Origin: Stenotrophomonas sp. 24(2023)
GTDB taxonomy: Bacteria; Pseudomonadota; Gammaproteobacteria; Xanthomonadales; Xanthomonadaceae
DNA length: 64,000 nt
Assembly: GCF_030913365.1 (NCBI RefSeq)
Contig: NZ_CP133160.1
Location: forward strand, 2,135,001 to 2,199,000
Direction: 5' to 3'
Shown piece by piece: positions 26,122-33,364 of this stretch. Within the stretch, counting starts at the first letter, position 1, and the number at the start of each line of letters is the position of its first letter. A model generated the notes under the pieces. The model was not told the DNA's origin and did not search any database. It saw only the letters and a list, made by a program, of their open reading frames with translations. A program made the position numbers and the translations under genes.

Positions 26122-27084
26122 CTAGATCGCCCATTCCCGGTCGGTGGTGAACATGATGGTCAGCCAGCGGTCCGGCGATTCCTCGCCCAGCGCATGGCCG
26201 ATCGCATCGCGCAGCTGGTCCCACTCGGCCAGTGGCCGTGGCGGGTCATCGGCGCGGACCACGAAGAACAGTTCGATCTGCTGGCCGCGGCCGACCTGCG
26301 CGACATAGCTGCGGTGTTCGATGAAGCCATGCTGCTGCACGACCTCGCGCGCGACGGCATCCACATGCGCCTGCAGGTCGGCCGGGGTGACCAGCAGGAT
26401 GCCGGCCACGGCCTGGCGCACGGTGCCCAGCGGGGCGACCATCACGAACAGGCACACCACCGCCAGGATGGCCGGGTCGATGTACGGCCCGACCCAGGCC
26501 AGGTGCGTGCCCTGCACCAGCATGCCGCCGATGAAAGCGACCACGTAGCAGGCGGACATGCTGGCGGCGATGATCCAGTTCTTCGCATCCAGGGCGATGA
26601 AGTCCGAACCGATGCGCCTGTTCGCGCGCAGCACGAACAGGCCGAACGCACTTTCGGCCAGCAGCGAGACCACGCCGAAGAGGATCGCCGGCCCCAGCGC
26701 GATGTGGCGGCCGCCGGACATCAGGGCATCCACCGCATTGACCAGCGCGTACAGCGCCGCACCGATCATCAGCGTGCCGCTGACCCCCAGCACGATCGGC
26801 TCCAGATGCCAGAAACCCATCGTGAAGCGCTGGTTGAGCCGCGACTGCAGGGCATCGGTCTGGGTGGACAGCGCGATCAACCGCGCGACCAGCAGCGACA
26901 GCCAGGTCATCACCACATCGATCAGCCCGTAGATGCCATCGAAGATGATCAGCGAGGAATTGGCCAGCAGGCCGAACACCACGCCGGCCAGTGCCACCGC
27001 GAGCGAAAAGGCGATGGAAATACGCAGCACGCCCTGTTCGCTGCGCGTATCGAAGAACGGGGGACGGGCAGGGGAAGTGGCCAT
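26122..27084 (-). CDS. cation diffusion facilitator-like transporter
   Basis: A 320-aa inner-membrane protein with six hydrophobic helices and a cytoplasmic C-terminal domain (residues about 215-320). It resembles the predicted Co/Zn/Cd transporters of COG3965. The usual intramembrane metal tetrad (H/DxxxD twice) is not seen: TM2 reads [11 protein letters not shown] and TM5 ALDAKNWII, so only isolated aspartates remain. An ATG at 27093 is also in frame. Metal specificity cannot be inferred. Its promoter lies back to back with the tail-module promoter. Confidence 0.78.
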   Translation of the reverse strand: MATSPARPPFFDTRSEQGVLRISIAFSLAVALAGVVFGLLANSSLIIFDGIYGLIDVVMTWLSLLVARLIALSTQTDALQSRLNQRFTMGFWHLEPIVLGVSGTLMIGAALYALVNAVDALMSGGRHIALGPAILFGVVSLLAESAFGLFVLRANRRIGSDFIALDAKNWIIAASMSACYVVAFIGGMLVQGTHLAWVGPYIDPAILAVVCLFVMVAPLGTVRQAVAGILLVTPADLQAHVDAVAREVVQQHGFIEHRSYVAQVGRGQQIELFFVVRADDPPRPLAEWDQLRDAIGHALGEESPDRWLTIMFTTDREWAI

Positions 27085-27174
27085 GGCATGCATTCTAGCC
27101 AGCCGCGCCGACACCGCTGTGACCACCGCCCCGCCACCGTCCGGCAGGTCACTTTTCTGGTGACGGTTTGCCGA

Positions 27175-27203
27175 TTGACGGGTGCACACCCGCCGCGTAT
27201 CTT
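27175..27203 (+). promoter_or_regulatory. predicted promoter of the phage-tail module with internal inverted repeat
   Basis: TTGACG (27175-27180) and TATCTT (27198-27203) are spaced by exactly 17 bp, the same hexamers and spacing as the predicted nrdA promoter. The spacer begins with GGGTG-CA-CACCC (27180-27191), an inverted repeat that a repressor could occupy. Transcription would start near 27210 and reach a terminator within about 15 nt. Confidence 0.6.
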
Positions 27204-27222
27204 TTCAACCACGATGACATAG

Positions 27223-27251
27223 AAGCCTCCGGCGACCCCGGGGGCTTTTTT
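27223..27251 (+). terminator. intrinsic terminator in the tail-module leader
   Basis: AAGCCTCCGG (27223-27232) pairs with CCGGGGGCTT (27238-27247), one G-T pair in ten, around CGACC, followed by TTTTTT. It lies immediately downstream of the predicted promoter and 170 bp before the first tail gene. Read-through would be needed for expression. The remaining 27252-27422 shows only a small GGGCG/CGCCC hairpin. Confidence 0.8.
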
Positions 27252-27422
27252 CGTCAGGGCGTTCCGCCCCTGCCCGTCATCGTGTCCCGCCCCGCCGTCC
27301 TGGCAGGGGTTGATCCGTTTCCGCCCCGACCCTGTGCTGCCGCGCCGTCCTGCCGACTGCGCGGGCGGTTGCCGTGCGCGCAGGGCCGGGGCACCTGACA
27401 TCCACCAACGAAGGAGGGCTCG

Positions 27423-27935
27423 ATGCCCCTGCTGACACTTGAGCAGTGCCGCGTGCACTGCCGTATCGATGGCGACTACGACGACGCGATCCTGGGCGAC
27501 CTGCTGGCCGCTGCCACGGATGCGGCGTCGGCCTACCTGGGTCGCTCCCTGTTTGATGACCAGACCGCGCTGGACCAGGCGCTGGACCAGTTCCCGCAGG
27601 ACATGGCGGCGGCGGTGGCCGGGCATGATGCCGCGGTTGCCGCCGCCACGGCCGAAGGCAATGCCGCCAAGGCCAAGGCCATGCGCGATGTGGCCGACCG
27701 CCGCCTGGCCGTCGCCACCGCGCGCGGGGCACGCCTGCTGCAGGGCCTGCCGGCCAACGACAGCATCCGCGCAGCGGTGCGCCTGCTGCTGGGCCACCTG
27801 TATGCCCATCGCGAAGCGGTGGTCGTGTCCGTGCATGCCCTGCCACCGTCGGCCGGCACCGCGGCCATCGCCGTTGAACTGCCGTTCGGCGCCGCCGCGC
27901 TGCTGGATCCCTACCGGCTGGCAGGCACGCCATGA
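27423..27935 (+). CDS. phage head-tail connector protein (gp6-like)
   Basis: A 170-aa protein of the HK97 gp6 / head-tail connector type, which forms the ring between portal and tail. LLTLEQCRVHCRIDGDYDDAILGDLLAAATDAASAYLGR at the N-terminus is characteristic (Leu-rich helices with conserved Asp). The middle (residues 50-100) has an Ala/Asp-rich helical insertion not typical of the short family members. AAGGAGGG lies five bases before the ATG, the strongest ribosome site of the module. It is the first gene of the tail operon even though no portal or capsid gene precedes it. Confidence 0.8.
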   Translation: MPLLTLEQCRVHCRIDGDYDDAILGDLLAAATDAASAYLGRSLFDDQTALDQALDQFPQDMAAAVAGHDAAVAAATAEGNAAKAKAMRDVADRRLAVATARGARLLQGLPANDSIRAAVRLLLGHLYAHREAVVVSVHALPPSAGTAAIAVELPFGAAALLDPYRLAGTP

Positions 27936-28282
27936 ACGCCGGCCACTTCAATCGCCGCATCCGCATCGAGCGCCGCGATGGGCGTGCCGATGCCTGGGGC
28001 CAGCCGCTGGAGGCCTGGGTGACCGTGGCCGACCTCTGGGCTGCGGTTGCTGCCGATCCGGCCGATGCCGGGCAGCGGCTGCTGCTGGACAGTGGCCTGC
28101 CTGCTTCCATCCGCCGCCAGCGTTTCCAGGTGCGCCTGCCGCCGGCGCGACGGGCGGGCATCACCGTCGGCATGCGCATCGTGCATGACGGCCACACCTT
28201 CGACATCACCGGCGTCGCCCCCGACCATGCCCTGGGGCAGACGGCGGTGCTGTTCACCGAGCAGCGGGCCGGCACGGCCTGA
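27932..28282 (+). CDS. phage head closure protein (gp16/FII-like)
   Basis: A 116-aa head-tail joining protein. The pattern GHFNRRIRIERRD at the N-terminus, DLWAAVAADPADAG, RRQRFQVRLPP and GMRIVHDGHTFDITGVAPD fits the head-closure family (SPP1 gp16 / HK97 gp7-like). It overlaps the connector gene by four bases (ATGA). In a complete phage it would seal the capsid exit and dock the tail. Confidence 0.8.
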   Translation: MNAGHFNRRIRIERRDGRADAWGQPLEAWVTVADLWAAVAADPADAGQRLLLDSGLPASIRRQRFQVRLPPARRAGITVGMRIVHDGHTFDITGVAPDHALGQTAVLFTEQRAGTA

Positions 28283-28306
28283 GCCGATCGCCATGAGGAC
28301 ACCACG

Positions 28307-28663
28307 ATGAGTTACGAAGTGCAGCTGCAGCAGCTGCTCGGCCCGTTGCTGCAGGGCCGCCTCTACCCCGACACCCCGCCCGAGCCTGTCATCTACCCCT
28401 GCGCGGTCTACCGGCAGGCAGGCGGGCAGGCGCTGTGGTTCAACGAAGGCAGCACGCCCGAACAGAAGCACGCCCGCGTGCAGCTGACCGTGTGGGCCGA
28501 CAGCCGGGAACAGGCAAACACCCTGGTGCGCAGGATCGAAGACCAGGTGTGTGCCGGACTGCCGAAGGCCGAATCCTTCGGTGCAGCGGTCGCCGTCCAT
28601 GAGCCGGCGATCCGCAAATACGGGGCGCGGCTCGATATCGGGCTGTGGTACCCCGACCCCTAG
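28307..28663 (+). CDS. tail completion protein, DUF3168 family
   Basis: A 118-aa DUF3168 protein. In phages and gene transfer agents this family is the tail terminator/completion protein that caps the tube. QLQQLLGPLLQGRLYP at the N-terminus and the later HARVQLTVWADSREQANTLVRRIEDQV are typical. ATG 28307 follows GAGGAC. It is 24 bp after the head-closure gene and ends just before an internal terminator. Confidence 0.85.
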   Translation: MSYEVQLQQLLGPLLQGRLYPDTPPEPVIYPCAVYRQAGGQALWFNEGSTPEQKHARVQLTVWADSREQANTLVRRIEDQVCAGLPKAESFGAAVAVHEPAIRKYGARLDIGLWYPDP

Positions 28664-28685
28664 TTCCACCGCTCCACGTACCCCG

Positions 28686-28713
28686 GACCCGGCTCGCGCC
28701 GGGTCTTTTTTTT
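28686..28713 (+). terminator. intrinsic terminator inside the tail operon
   Basis: GACCCGGC (28686-28693) and GCCGGGTC (28698-28705) with TCGC loop, followed by eight T. It separates the connector genes from the tail tube gene, 25 bp before its start. A strong terminator within a structural operon implies processive antitermination or a separate promoter. Confidence 0.9.
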
Positions 28714-28737
28714 CCAATCAGAACGAGGAAATGCAAC

Positions 28738-29397
28738 ATGGCACTCAAGCTTCCCAAGGGCACCCAGTTCGGCTTCGCACCGGTCACTGCCACCCCCATC
28801 GCCACCACTGCCGTCTCCAAGGCCCATCCGGCCCTGGCCAGCGTTGCCGCCAACAGCGTCGATACCGGTGACGTGCTGGTGGTCGACCTGCCGGGCTGGC
28901 CGGCCCTGAAGAACCGCGCCACCCGCGCCGGCGCCGCCGCGACCGGCAGCGTTGAACTGCTGGGCGTGGACACCACTGACAACGTGCTGTTCCCGGGCAC
29001 CAGCGGCGCCGGCGTGCTGCGCAAGGCCGGCCCCTTCATCGACCTGGACCAGCAGGGCGACCCGACCACCGCCGGTGGCGAACAGCAGTACTGGAGCGGC
29101 ACCCTGTTGGAGGACCCGACCGGCCGCCAGGTCCAGCTGCCGACCTTCAAGAACGCCAAGACCATCACCCTGCCGCTGTTCTACGACCCGAAGAAGCCGT
29201 GGTACGCCGCGCTGAAGAACGCCGATGCCAAGGGCGAGCCGGTCGTGCTGCGCGCCAAGCTGGTCGGCGGCGACGTCCTGTACTGGTACGGCTACCTGAG
29301 CTACAACGGCGACCCGAGCATGGCGGCCAACACCCCGATGGGCACCACCGCCACCTTCACCGCACTGGCCGATTCCATCCTGGTGGAGGGCGCCTGA
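28738..29397 (+). CDS. major tail tube protein
   Basis: A 219-aa tail tube subunit of the lambda gpV kind. The segments TGDVLVVDLPGWPALKNRATRAG, PTFKNAKTITLPLFYDP and a C-terminal GYLSYNGDPSMAANTPMGTTATFTALADSIL match the phage tail tube family. The ATG at 28738 has GAGGAA 8 bases upstream. The stop overlaps the chaperone start (TGATG). A tube of this kind builds the shaft of a flexible, non-contractile tail. Confidence 0.85.
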   Translation: MALKLPKGTQFGFAPVTATPIATTAVSKAHPALASVAANSVDTGDVLVVDLPGWPALKNRATRAGAAATGSVELLGVDTTDNVLFPGTSGAGVLRKAGPFIDLDQQGDPTTAGGEQQYWSGTLLEDPTGRQVQLPTFKNAKTITLPLFYDPKKPWYAALKNADAKGEPVVLRAKLVGGDVLYWYGYLSYNGDPSMAANTPMGTTATFTALADSILVEGA

Positions 29398-29705
29398 TGT
29401 TCCAGGTCAAGGCGCCGGAGACGTTCAAGAGCACCCTGACCATCGTCGGCCACGGTCGCGAGCAGAAGCTGAACCTGACCTACCGGCACCTGCCGGTGGC
29501 CGACTATGCGCAGCTGCTCGAGCGCCTGGGCGATGACACGCTGAGCGTGGCCCAGGCAATCCTGGACATCGTCGTCGATTGGGATGCCGACGTCACCCTG
29601 GACACGGCCGGTGTCGAACTGGCCCTGCAGCAGCAGGCCGGCCTGGATGGCGCCATCATCGGTGGCTACACCCAGGCCCTGCAGGTCGCGCGCAAGGGAA
29701 ACTGA
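29397..29705 (+). CDS. tail assembly chaperone, short form (gpG-like)
   Basis: A 102-aa chaperone encoded by the zero frame. It begins in the TGATG overlap with the tube gene and ends at TGA 29703-29705, immediately after a GGGAAAC slippery heptamer. FKSTLTIVGHGREQKLNLTYRHLPVADYAQLLERL resembles tail assembly chaperone N-domains. The last codons are Lys-Gly-Asn. Most ribosomes should stop here; a minority slip to make the long form. Confidence 0.82.
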   Translation: MFQVKAPETFKSTLTIVGHGREQKLNLTYRHLPVADYAQLLERLGDDTLSVAQAILDIVVDWDADVTLDTAGVELALQQQAGLDGAIIGGYTQALQVARKGN

Positions 29706-29743
29706 TCGAGGCGGTGGGGGCCCTGTACTGGCGGGCCCCCACC
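29696..29743 (+). promoter_or_regulatory. programmed -1 frameshift site with stem-loop stimulator
   Basis: The heptamer GGGAAAC at 29696-29702 is read in the zero frame as (AA)G-GGA-AAC, exactly the X-XXY-YYZ slippery form, and TGA follows at once. Ten bases later GGTGGGGGCCC (29713-29723) pairs perfectly with GGGCCCCCACC (29733-29743), an 11-bp stem with a 9-base loop. Lambda uses GGGAAAG at the same point of its G/T genes. Confidence 0.9.
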
Positions 29744-30013
29744 GAATCCGAGCTGATGCAGCTTGGATTGAAGGCAAAGCATTTTCCGCCGCCACAGGTC
29801 GAGCTGTGGCCGGAGTGCGTGCTTCCCATCGCGCTTTTCTCGCGGGTTGCCACCCAGTGGCGCGTCGGCGCAGGTGGCCCGATCGGGCTGGATTACAACG
29901 TGGTCTACCGGGAGCTGGAGCGCGAAGCGCTCGACGGCGACCGGTACGACGAGGTGATGGCGGCCATCCGCGTCATCGAACGCGCTGCCCTGGAGCAGAT
30001 GCAACAGGAATGA
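29702..30013 (+). CDS. tail assembly chaperone T-extension, DUF1799-like (read by -1 frameshift)
   Basis: The -1 frame continues from the slippery site as Leu-Ile-Glu and encodes about 103 residues to 30013, with LYWRAPTESELMQLGL and GLDYNVVYRELE typical of DUF1799. There is no good independent start: the frame is open from 29579 but lacks a ribosome site. The full product is expected to be a 205-aa G-T fusion, joined 29397..29702 and 29702..30013. The long form recruits tape measure during tail assembly in lambda. Confidence 0.82.
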   Translation: MIEAVGALYWRAPTESELMQLGLKAKHFPPPQVELWPECVLPIALFSRVATQWRVGAGGPIGLDYNVVYRELEREALDGDRYDEVMAAIRVIERAALEQMQQE

Positions 30014-30088
30014 GCCGGCCATCGCGGCAACGCCGATGGCCGGTCCCGACTCCGCCGATGCGGAGCCGACTCTCCCGAGGAACACTCA

Positions 30089-31453
30089 ATGAGCACTACA
30101 TCGCCTGGCAGCACACGGGCCACCGTGGAGGCCAGCAACGCACTGGAAACGGCCATGCAGGCAGCAAGGCGCAGCATGACCGAGATGACCAGCACCACGC
30201 AGGAATTCCAGCGGCAGCTGGAAAAGATCAATACGGTGCAGCAGGCATTCAATGCCGTGCTGACCACCAGCGCCTCGCTGGTCACGGCACTGTCCACGCA
30301 GCTGACCGCGCTGAACACGCAGCTGCAGGCGGCGGCGAAGAGCGGTGCGGCCGCCGCGGGCGGTGACGCCGGCAAGGACAAGAAGAAAGAAGAAAAGACG
30401 GAAAAGGACGACATGGGCCGGGCGGGCATCCGCAAGGGCCTGGGCAGCGCGCTCGGCGAGTACATCGGCAAGACCGAAAACACCGCCGCCGCCGCCAAGG
30501 CGGCCTTCGACAAGGCGTTCACCGGCGCCGAGGAAGCCCTGCAGAGCTTCGTGACCACCGGCAAGTCCAAGTACAAGGAACTGGCCCGGTCCATCCTGTC
30601 CGACCTGAAGCTGATTGCCGTGCAGCAGACGCTGGTCTGGGGGGCGAGGAAGATCGCCGGCCTGATGGGGGTCGACCTGACGCCCAAGGACGAGACCAAG
30701 GACGAGGCCGGCGCCGCGGGCCTGGCCGCCCCCAAGGACGGCAAGGCCGGCGATGCCAAGGAGGGCGATGCCAAGGACGCCAAGGATGGTAAGGACACCA
30801 AGGGGTTCTCGGGGTTCCGCAAGGGCTTCGGCAGCGCGCTTGGCGAATACATGGAAAGGACCGAGAACTCCGCCAAGGCCACCAAGGAAGCATTTTCCAA
30901 GGCATTCACCGGAGCCGAGGCGGCATTGCAGAGCTTCGTGACGAAGGGCAAATCCAATTACAAGGAACTGGCCAAGTCGATCATCGCCGACCTCAAGATG
31001 ATCGCCATCCAGCAGGCCATCGTCTGGGGCGTCAAGCAGATCACGGGCCTGCTCGGCCTGGGCGGGGCGGCGCCACAGGCCAATGCCAAGGGCGGTGTCT
31101 ACCAGTCGCCCAGCCTGTCGGCCTACTCCGGCGGTGTCTATGACACGCCGCAGCTGTTCGCGTTCGCCAAGGGCGCCGGCGTGTTCGGCGAAGCCGGCCC
31201 GGAAGCGATCATGCCGCTGCAGCGTGGCCCGGATGGCCGCCTGGGCGTGGCCGCACATGGCGCCGGTGGCGGTGGCGGCGTGGGGGTCAGCATCCGCATC
31301 GACAACAACGGCGGCAAGGAAGTGAGCAGCAATGAAAGCACGCTGCAGCAGTTCGGCAACGAAATCGGCCAGTTCGTGGAGCGCAAGTACCGCGAGCTCC
31401 AGGCCCGCGACCTGAAGGCCGGCGGCATCCTCAGCAGGAGTGCAATGCGATGA
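30089..31453 (+). CDS. short tail tape measure protein with an internal duplication
   Basis: A 454-aa tape measure with a helical N-terminus (residues 1-85), a Lys/Glu/Asp-rich linker and the lambda gpH-like C-terminal part (GGVYQSPSLSAYSGGVYDTPQLFAFAKGAG, FGEAGPEAIMPLQRG at about 335-385). An 80-residue block, RKGLGSALGEY to LMGVD (115-195), recurs as RKGFGSALGEY to LLGLG (244-325). No long hydrophobic segment is seen. Lambda gpH has 853 aa, so the tail would be short if length scales with the protein. The stop overlaps gene M (ATGA). Confidence 0.82.
   Translation: MSTTSPGSTRATVEASNALETAMQAARRSMTEMTSTTQEFQRQLEKINTVQQAFNAVLTTSASLVTALSTQLTALNTQLQAAAKSGAAAAGGDAGKDKKKEEKTEKDDMGRAGIRKGLGSALGEYIGKTENTAAAAKAAFDKAFTGAEEALQSFVTTGKSKYKELARSILSDLKLIAVQQTLVWGARKIAGLMGVDLTPKDETKDEAGAAGLAAPKDGKAGDAKEGDAKDAKDGKDTKGFSGFRKGFGSALGEYMERTENSAKATKEAFSKAFTGAEAALQSFVTKGKSNYKELAKSIIADLKMIAIQQAIVWGVKQITGLLGLGGAAPQANAKGGVYQSPSLSAYSGGVYDTPQLFAFAKGAGVFGEAGPEAIMPLQRGPDGRLGVAAHGAGGGGGVGVSIRIDNNGGKEVSSNESTLQQFGNEIGQFVERKYRELQARDLKAGGILSRSAMR
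30431..31060 (+). repeat. duplicated block inside the tape measure gene
   Basis: Bases 30431-30670 and 30818-31060 encode the two copies of the RKG(L/F)GSALGEY block, about 75% identical in protein. They are separated by a Lys/Asp/Ala-rich linker. The copies differ throughout, so the duplication is not recent. Confidence 0.8.
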
Positions 31454-31779
31454 GCGACACCTTTACCTGGCCGGCCACCAGCCAGAGCACCGGCACCACC
31501 ACCGCGTCGGTCAAGCGCGTGCGCTTCGGCGATGGCTACGGGCAGTCCGTTGCCGATGGCCTCAATGCCACCGCGCGCAGCTACCAGCTGCAGTTCGTCG
31601 GCACGCGCAGCACGATCAGCGACATCGTCGCCTTCCTGGATGGCCACGTGGGCCAGAGCTTCCTCTGGCACGGGCCGCTGGGAACCGGCCTGTACTACTG
31701 CACTACCTACACCGACAGCCATCTGGGCGGAACGGTCTCCAGCATCACCGCCACCTTTGAACAGACCTTCCAGCCGTAG
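31450..31779 (+). CDS. phage minor tail protein M
   Basis: A 109-aa protein of the lambda gpM family. The hallmark DTFTWPAT at the start and RVRFGDGYGQSVADGLN in the first third are clear. It overlaps the tape measure by four bases. In lambda, M is part of the tail tip below the tape measure and precedes L directly; here two fibre genes intervene. Confidence 0.88.
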   Translation: MSDTFTWPATSQSTGTTTASVKRVRFGDGYGQSVADGLNATARSYQLQFVGTRSTISDIVAFLDGHVGQSFLWHGPLGTGLYYCTTYTDSHLGGTVSSITATFEQTFQP

Positions 31780-31788
31780 GAGAAAAAG

Positions 31789-31905
31789 ATGGCAAGGAAA
31801 ATCATCGATCTCGATACCGTCCAGCCCAACGGCAAGCGCGGCGAAACACAGCGGCCTGCCTTCACCAAGGTCAACGAGAATTTCGCCGAGGTGTATGACG
31901 CCCTC
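31789..31905 (+). repeat. near-identical 5' segment shared with 33365-33481
   Basis: About 117 bp covering the start codon and first 36 codons is roughly 85% identical to 33365-33481. This is the best-conserved part of the two fibre genes and would allow recombination that deletes one copy. Confidence 0.75.
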
Positions 31906-33024
31906 GGCAGCGTGACGACCATCGTGGACACGGTCAGCGAGCTCAAGAACGAAATCGAACAGGACGTGGCCAGGGCCAAGGCCGACGTGCAGGCCGCCAT
32001 CGGCACCATTCCGGCGGCCGTGGACCTGGCGATCAACGGGCGCATTCCGGGCCGGAACCGGCTGATCAACGGCAACTTCGACTTCTGGCAGCGGGGCATC
32101 ACCGGCTCGACCGCCGGTGGTGAGGTCTATGTCGCCGATCGCTGGGCGGGGGCGGCACTGGGCTGCACCCACCAGGTCAACCGCGGGGCCAACCTGCCCG
32201 ATGGCGGTGCACAGCCGGAATCGACGCGCTTCTGGAACAGCATTGTCTCAGGTACCACCTCGACCAGTAGCGCCTACGTCGCCCAGAAGGTCGAGGGCGT
32301 CACCACACTGTCCGGTACCGCCGCAACCCTCTCCGGCTTCGTCTATGGCAGTTCGGGAACGAAGATCGGTGCCCGCCTCATCCAGCATTTCGGTACCGGT
32401 GGCTCGCCATCGGCTCCGGTCAGCATCGAACTGGGTACGGTGGATGTCCGCCCGGATCGCTGGACCTACTTCCAGTTCACGGTGCAGCTGCCATCGGTCA
32501 AGAACAAGACACTCGGCAGCAACGCCGGCAGCCACTTCCTGTGGGTGGTCATCGACCTGTGTGCCGATGGCTATGGCGGTGCGATCAGGGGCCAGAACGG
32601 CAACTTCGGCCTGGCGATGGTGCAGCTGGAAGCCGGCAGCAAGGCGACCGGATTCGAACTGCGCCCGCTTGGCATGGAACTGGACCTGTGCCAGCGCTAC
32701 TTCAACAAGAGCTACCCGCTGGATATCGCGCCAGGCACCGCCAACGATGCAGGCCGGATCGGTATCGGCTTCCAGCAGGGGGCAACCCCCAGCTTCTGTG
32801 CGTATCCCATCCGCTTCCCGGTATCGATGCGGGCAACACCCACTGTCACCATCTACTCGGCGGTGAGTGGCGTGGCGGGCAAGGTCACGCAAAATGACAA
32901 CTCCGATGTGAATGTCGTGGCGTTGCGAAACCCCGCCTCAAGCGGCGCAGAGTTGAACTGGAACAACAGCACCAACAACTTCGGTGCCTGGTTCCACTAC
33001 ACCGCCGACGCGGAAATCTACTGA
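31789..33024 (+). CDS. tail fibre-like protein 1
   Basis: A 411-aa protein whose first 36 residues (RKIIDLDTVQPNGKRGETQ onwards) are nearly identical to the gene at 33365. It has a short coiled-coil stretch (about 45-75) and a beta-rich receptor-binding-like domain starting GRNRLINGNFDFWQRG. AGGAG lies before the ATG. The last third (LCQRYFNKSYPLD) is also alignable to the second copy. The position between M and L, not after J, is unusual. Function as a fibre or receptor-binding protein is inferred from architecture only. Confidence 0.65.
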   Translation: MARKIIDLDTVQPNGKRGETQRPAFTKVNENFAEVYDALGSVTTIVDTVSELKNEIEQDVARAKADVQAAIGTIPAAVDLAINGRIPGRNRLINGNFDFWQRGITGSTAGGEVYVADRWAGAALGCTHQVNRGANLPDGGAQPESTRFWNSIVSGTTSTSSAYVAQKVEGVTTLSGTAATLSGFVYGSSGTKIGARLIQHFGTGGSPSAPVSIELGTVDVRPDRWTYFQFTVQLPSVKNKTLGSNAGSHFLWVVIDLCADGYGGAIRGQNGNFGLAMVQLEAGSKATGFELRPLGMELDLCQRYFNKSYPLDIAPGTANDAGRIGIGFQQGATPSFCAYPIRFPVSMRATPTVTIYSAVSGVAGKVTQNDNSDVNVVALRNPASSGAELNWNNSTNNFGAWFHYTADAEIY

Positions 33025-33364
33025 TACCCCGCATGCCATTGGCGGTACTGCAGCGTCTTCATCGGGGCGTGCGTGCGGTGATCGGGGGCCATTCAACGTG
33101 CACGGGCCTGTCGCGCCAGTGCTGATCCCGTCCTTCAAGGTGATGCGGCCCTGGTGAGTGCTGCAGGTGGCTGTTGAACGGCGCAGTCCGGCCGTGCGGC
33201 GTGGCTGCAGTCGCCCTGCTTCGTCCAGACATCGTCATCGTGAAACAGCATTCCAGTTCCGGCCTGCCGCCGTTCCAGCCCTGTCTGGCAGGCAGCCGCT
33301 GGACGCTGATGCCCGGGTATCAGCCTGCCGCCCTATGCCGGCGCCTACAGAAAAGGATTGAAAC
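33025..33364. other. 340-bp gap between the two fibre genes
   Basis: This is the longest gap in an otherwise tightly packed operon. A frame beginning TTG at 33174 and overlapping the next gene by four bases encodes 64 residues with no family I recognise and poor codon use. It may be a relic of a third gene or of the recombination that duplicated the fibre. Confidence 0.4.

Noticed and set aside
27423..29397. Gene transfer agent cluster
   Set aside because: Connector, closure, DUF3168 and tube order resembles the rear half of the Rhodobacter GTA, but the tip is lambda-type (M, L, K, I, J) and no capsid, portal or terminase is present.
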